In this document: positions 35,668 through 36,353 of the stretch, in pieces
How the letters are laid out: every line of letters begins with the position of its first letter
Numbering within the stretch: the stretch's first letter is position 1
NCBI GenBank assembly: GCA_964580315.1
Contig: CAZOKH010000034.1
Location: forward strand, 1-36,353
Reading direction: 5' to 3'
Length of the DNA stretch: 36,353 nucleotides
Origin: CAZOKH01 sp964580315
Lineage (GTDB): Bacteria; Chloroflexota; Anaerolineae; Anaerolineales; Anaerolineaceae
Translations under genes and position numbers: made by a program
Notes under the pieces: model-generated
What the model was told of the DNA's origin: nothing
Databases searched by the model: none
The model's input: only the letters and a program-made list of their open reading frames with translations

Positions 35668-36353
35668 TTAGTTTTCGTCCCAGTAATTCTCAGTATGATG
35701 ACGCACCACTTTCACCCTGGAAATGTCAAGGTCTTGAACATCGGGTGATGGAGAAGATTCTTGCGGTGTCTCATCCGGCCACAACTCATTCAAAGCATCA
35801 TGCTTCACTGTCAGTACCGTCCCGGAGGGTTTGGGCGGCTTCACAGGTTCCGAAGAAACAGCGGCCGGTTCCGGCGCAACGCCATGCTCCGCTTCAGCAG
35901 CAGGGAAAAATTGTTGTTCCTCATCCCGGAGGTTTTCCTCCACAGGGTTATCGGCAGTTTCAGCAGCAGGTGTTGGCTGCTCTTCTTTCAGTACAAGTTC
36001 CTGTTGAATTTCCCGGGCAGGCTCATACGCTGTCTCCACGACAGGGGCTGGCTGCACCTCCAACGGCGTCGGCTCCGGCTGATTTTCCCATGCGGGTTCA
36101 TCAACGGTTTCCACAGCAGGGGCTGGCTGCACTTCCAACGGCGCCAGCTCCGGCTGTTTTTCCAATGCGGTTTCATCAACGGTTTCCAGAGTAGGGGCTG
36201 GATTTCCTTCGGGTTTTACTTCAAGTTGCGATACCTCTGGCCCAACAGGCGTGGCATCCAGAACCGGCGCCGGCGACAGGGCGATGTCATCCAGCAGCTC
36301 CAGGGCCTGCTTGAAGACCGGCGCCACAAAAATGCTTTGCCTGATCACCAACT
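35668..36353 (-). CDS. Acidic Pro/Glu-rich repeat protein (partial, N-terminus beyond right edge)
   Basis: At least 227 residues are readable. The only early start codon is a TTG at 36351, without room for a ribosome-binding site, so the gene probably begins outside the window. It is an acidic, proline-rich protein with nearly four 25-residue repeats (about residues 51-150 of the visible part). It ends in a more ordered stretch (TVLTVKHDALNELWPDE, and DLDISRVKVVRHHTENYW). No domain recognised and no signal peptide visible in this part. It is likely a linker or adaptor in the eCIS operon. The stop lies 17 bases before the two-TM gene. Confidence 0.7.
   Translation of the reverse strand, partial: LVIRQSIFVAPVFKQALELLDDIALSPAPVLDATPVGPEVSQLEVKPEGNPAPTLETVDETALEKQPELAPLEVQPAPAVETVDEPAWENQPEPTPLEVQPAPVVETAYEPAREIQQELVLKEEQPTPAAETADNPVEENLRDEEQQFFPAAEAEHGVAPEPAAVSSEPVKPPKPSGTVLTVKHDALNELWPDETPQESSPSPDVQDLDISRVKVVRHHTENYWDEN
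35902..36201 (-). repeat. 75-bp tandem repeats encoding 25-aa Pro/Glu units
   Basis: Four units in frame start PAPTLETVDE, PAPAVETVDE, PAPVVETAYE and PTPAAETADN. The first two units share PLEVQ at their end, and similarity falls off in the fourth. A degenerate further unit may precede the block (residues ~27-50). Confidence 0.8.

Overview
The window looks like chromosomal DNA of an environmental bacterium of moderate GC, most likely Chloroflexota (Anaerolineae-like). The support is indirect: TTG/GTG starts with good ribosome-binding sites, an APC permease fused to universal-stress-protein domains, a lipoprotein solute-binding protein, and a contractile-injection gene set with VQR-rich and DUF4157 proteins. 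No rRNA or other taxonomic marker is present, so the assignment is an inference. Every gene I can support lies on the minus strand, so transcription runs from high to low coordinates. No gap without a gene exceeds 300 bases.

Region 1 (1-6711): a non-ribosomal peptide synthetase cut by the left edge (condensation-adenylation-carrier, then open), a Sfp-type phosphopantetheinyl transferase that would activate it, a DUF354 glycosyltransferase/epimerase-like protein, and a UDP-ManNAc dehydrogenase-type enzyme. The dehydrogenase and DUF354 genes are nearly contiguous and suggest surface-polysaccharide chemistry. The NRPS has its own plausible promoter.

Region 2 (6712-9247): a stand-alone APC-family permease with C-terminal USP-like domains. 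It is bounded by a clear intrinsic terminator downstream, and by a promoter plus a leader with a terminator-like hairpin upstream. A second clear intrinsic terminator (9217-9247) ends the next operon.

Region 3 (9271-36353, open at the right edge): one long operon for an extracellular contractile injection system (eCIS), a phage-tail-like nanomachine. In transcription order: acidic repeat protein (partial), two-TM protein, giant FHA-like/Ig-like membrane protein, orphan ligand-binding lipoprotein, Cdc48-like AAA+ ATPase, DUF4157 protein with HELTH motif and acidic repeats, DUF4255 cap protein, sheath, tube, second tube protein, a 122-aa CxxC-ending protein, a 53-aa DUF6760-like protein, a 56-aa helical protein, third tube-like protein, 646-aa Pro/Glu/Gln-rich VQR protein, LysM protein, VgrG-like spike, PAAR tip, gp25, baseplate J, gpI-like protein, and a protein with a DUF4159-like domain. 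Sheath, tube, ATPase, cap and baseplate parts are all present. No capsid, terminase, integrase, lysis or T6SS membrane-complex genes are seen, so this is neither a prophage nor a classical T6SS. No recognisable tape-measure protein or receptor-binding fibre lies in the window.

The most unusual points are: (i) the membrane/surface genes (giant FHA-like/Ig protein, orphan ligand-binding lipoprotein, two-TM protein) upstream of the core in the same transcription unit; (ii) a G8 run at an ATGA overlap that could support a -1 frameshift fusing the 122-aa and 53-aa proteins, reminiscent of phage tail-assembly chaperones; (iii) an 18-bp perfect stem-loop between two tube genes that abuts a ribosome-binding site; (iv) a shared C-terminal helix in two otherwise unrelated proteins flanking the third tube-like gene.
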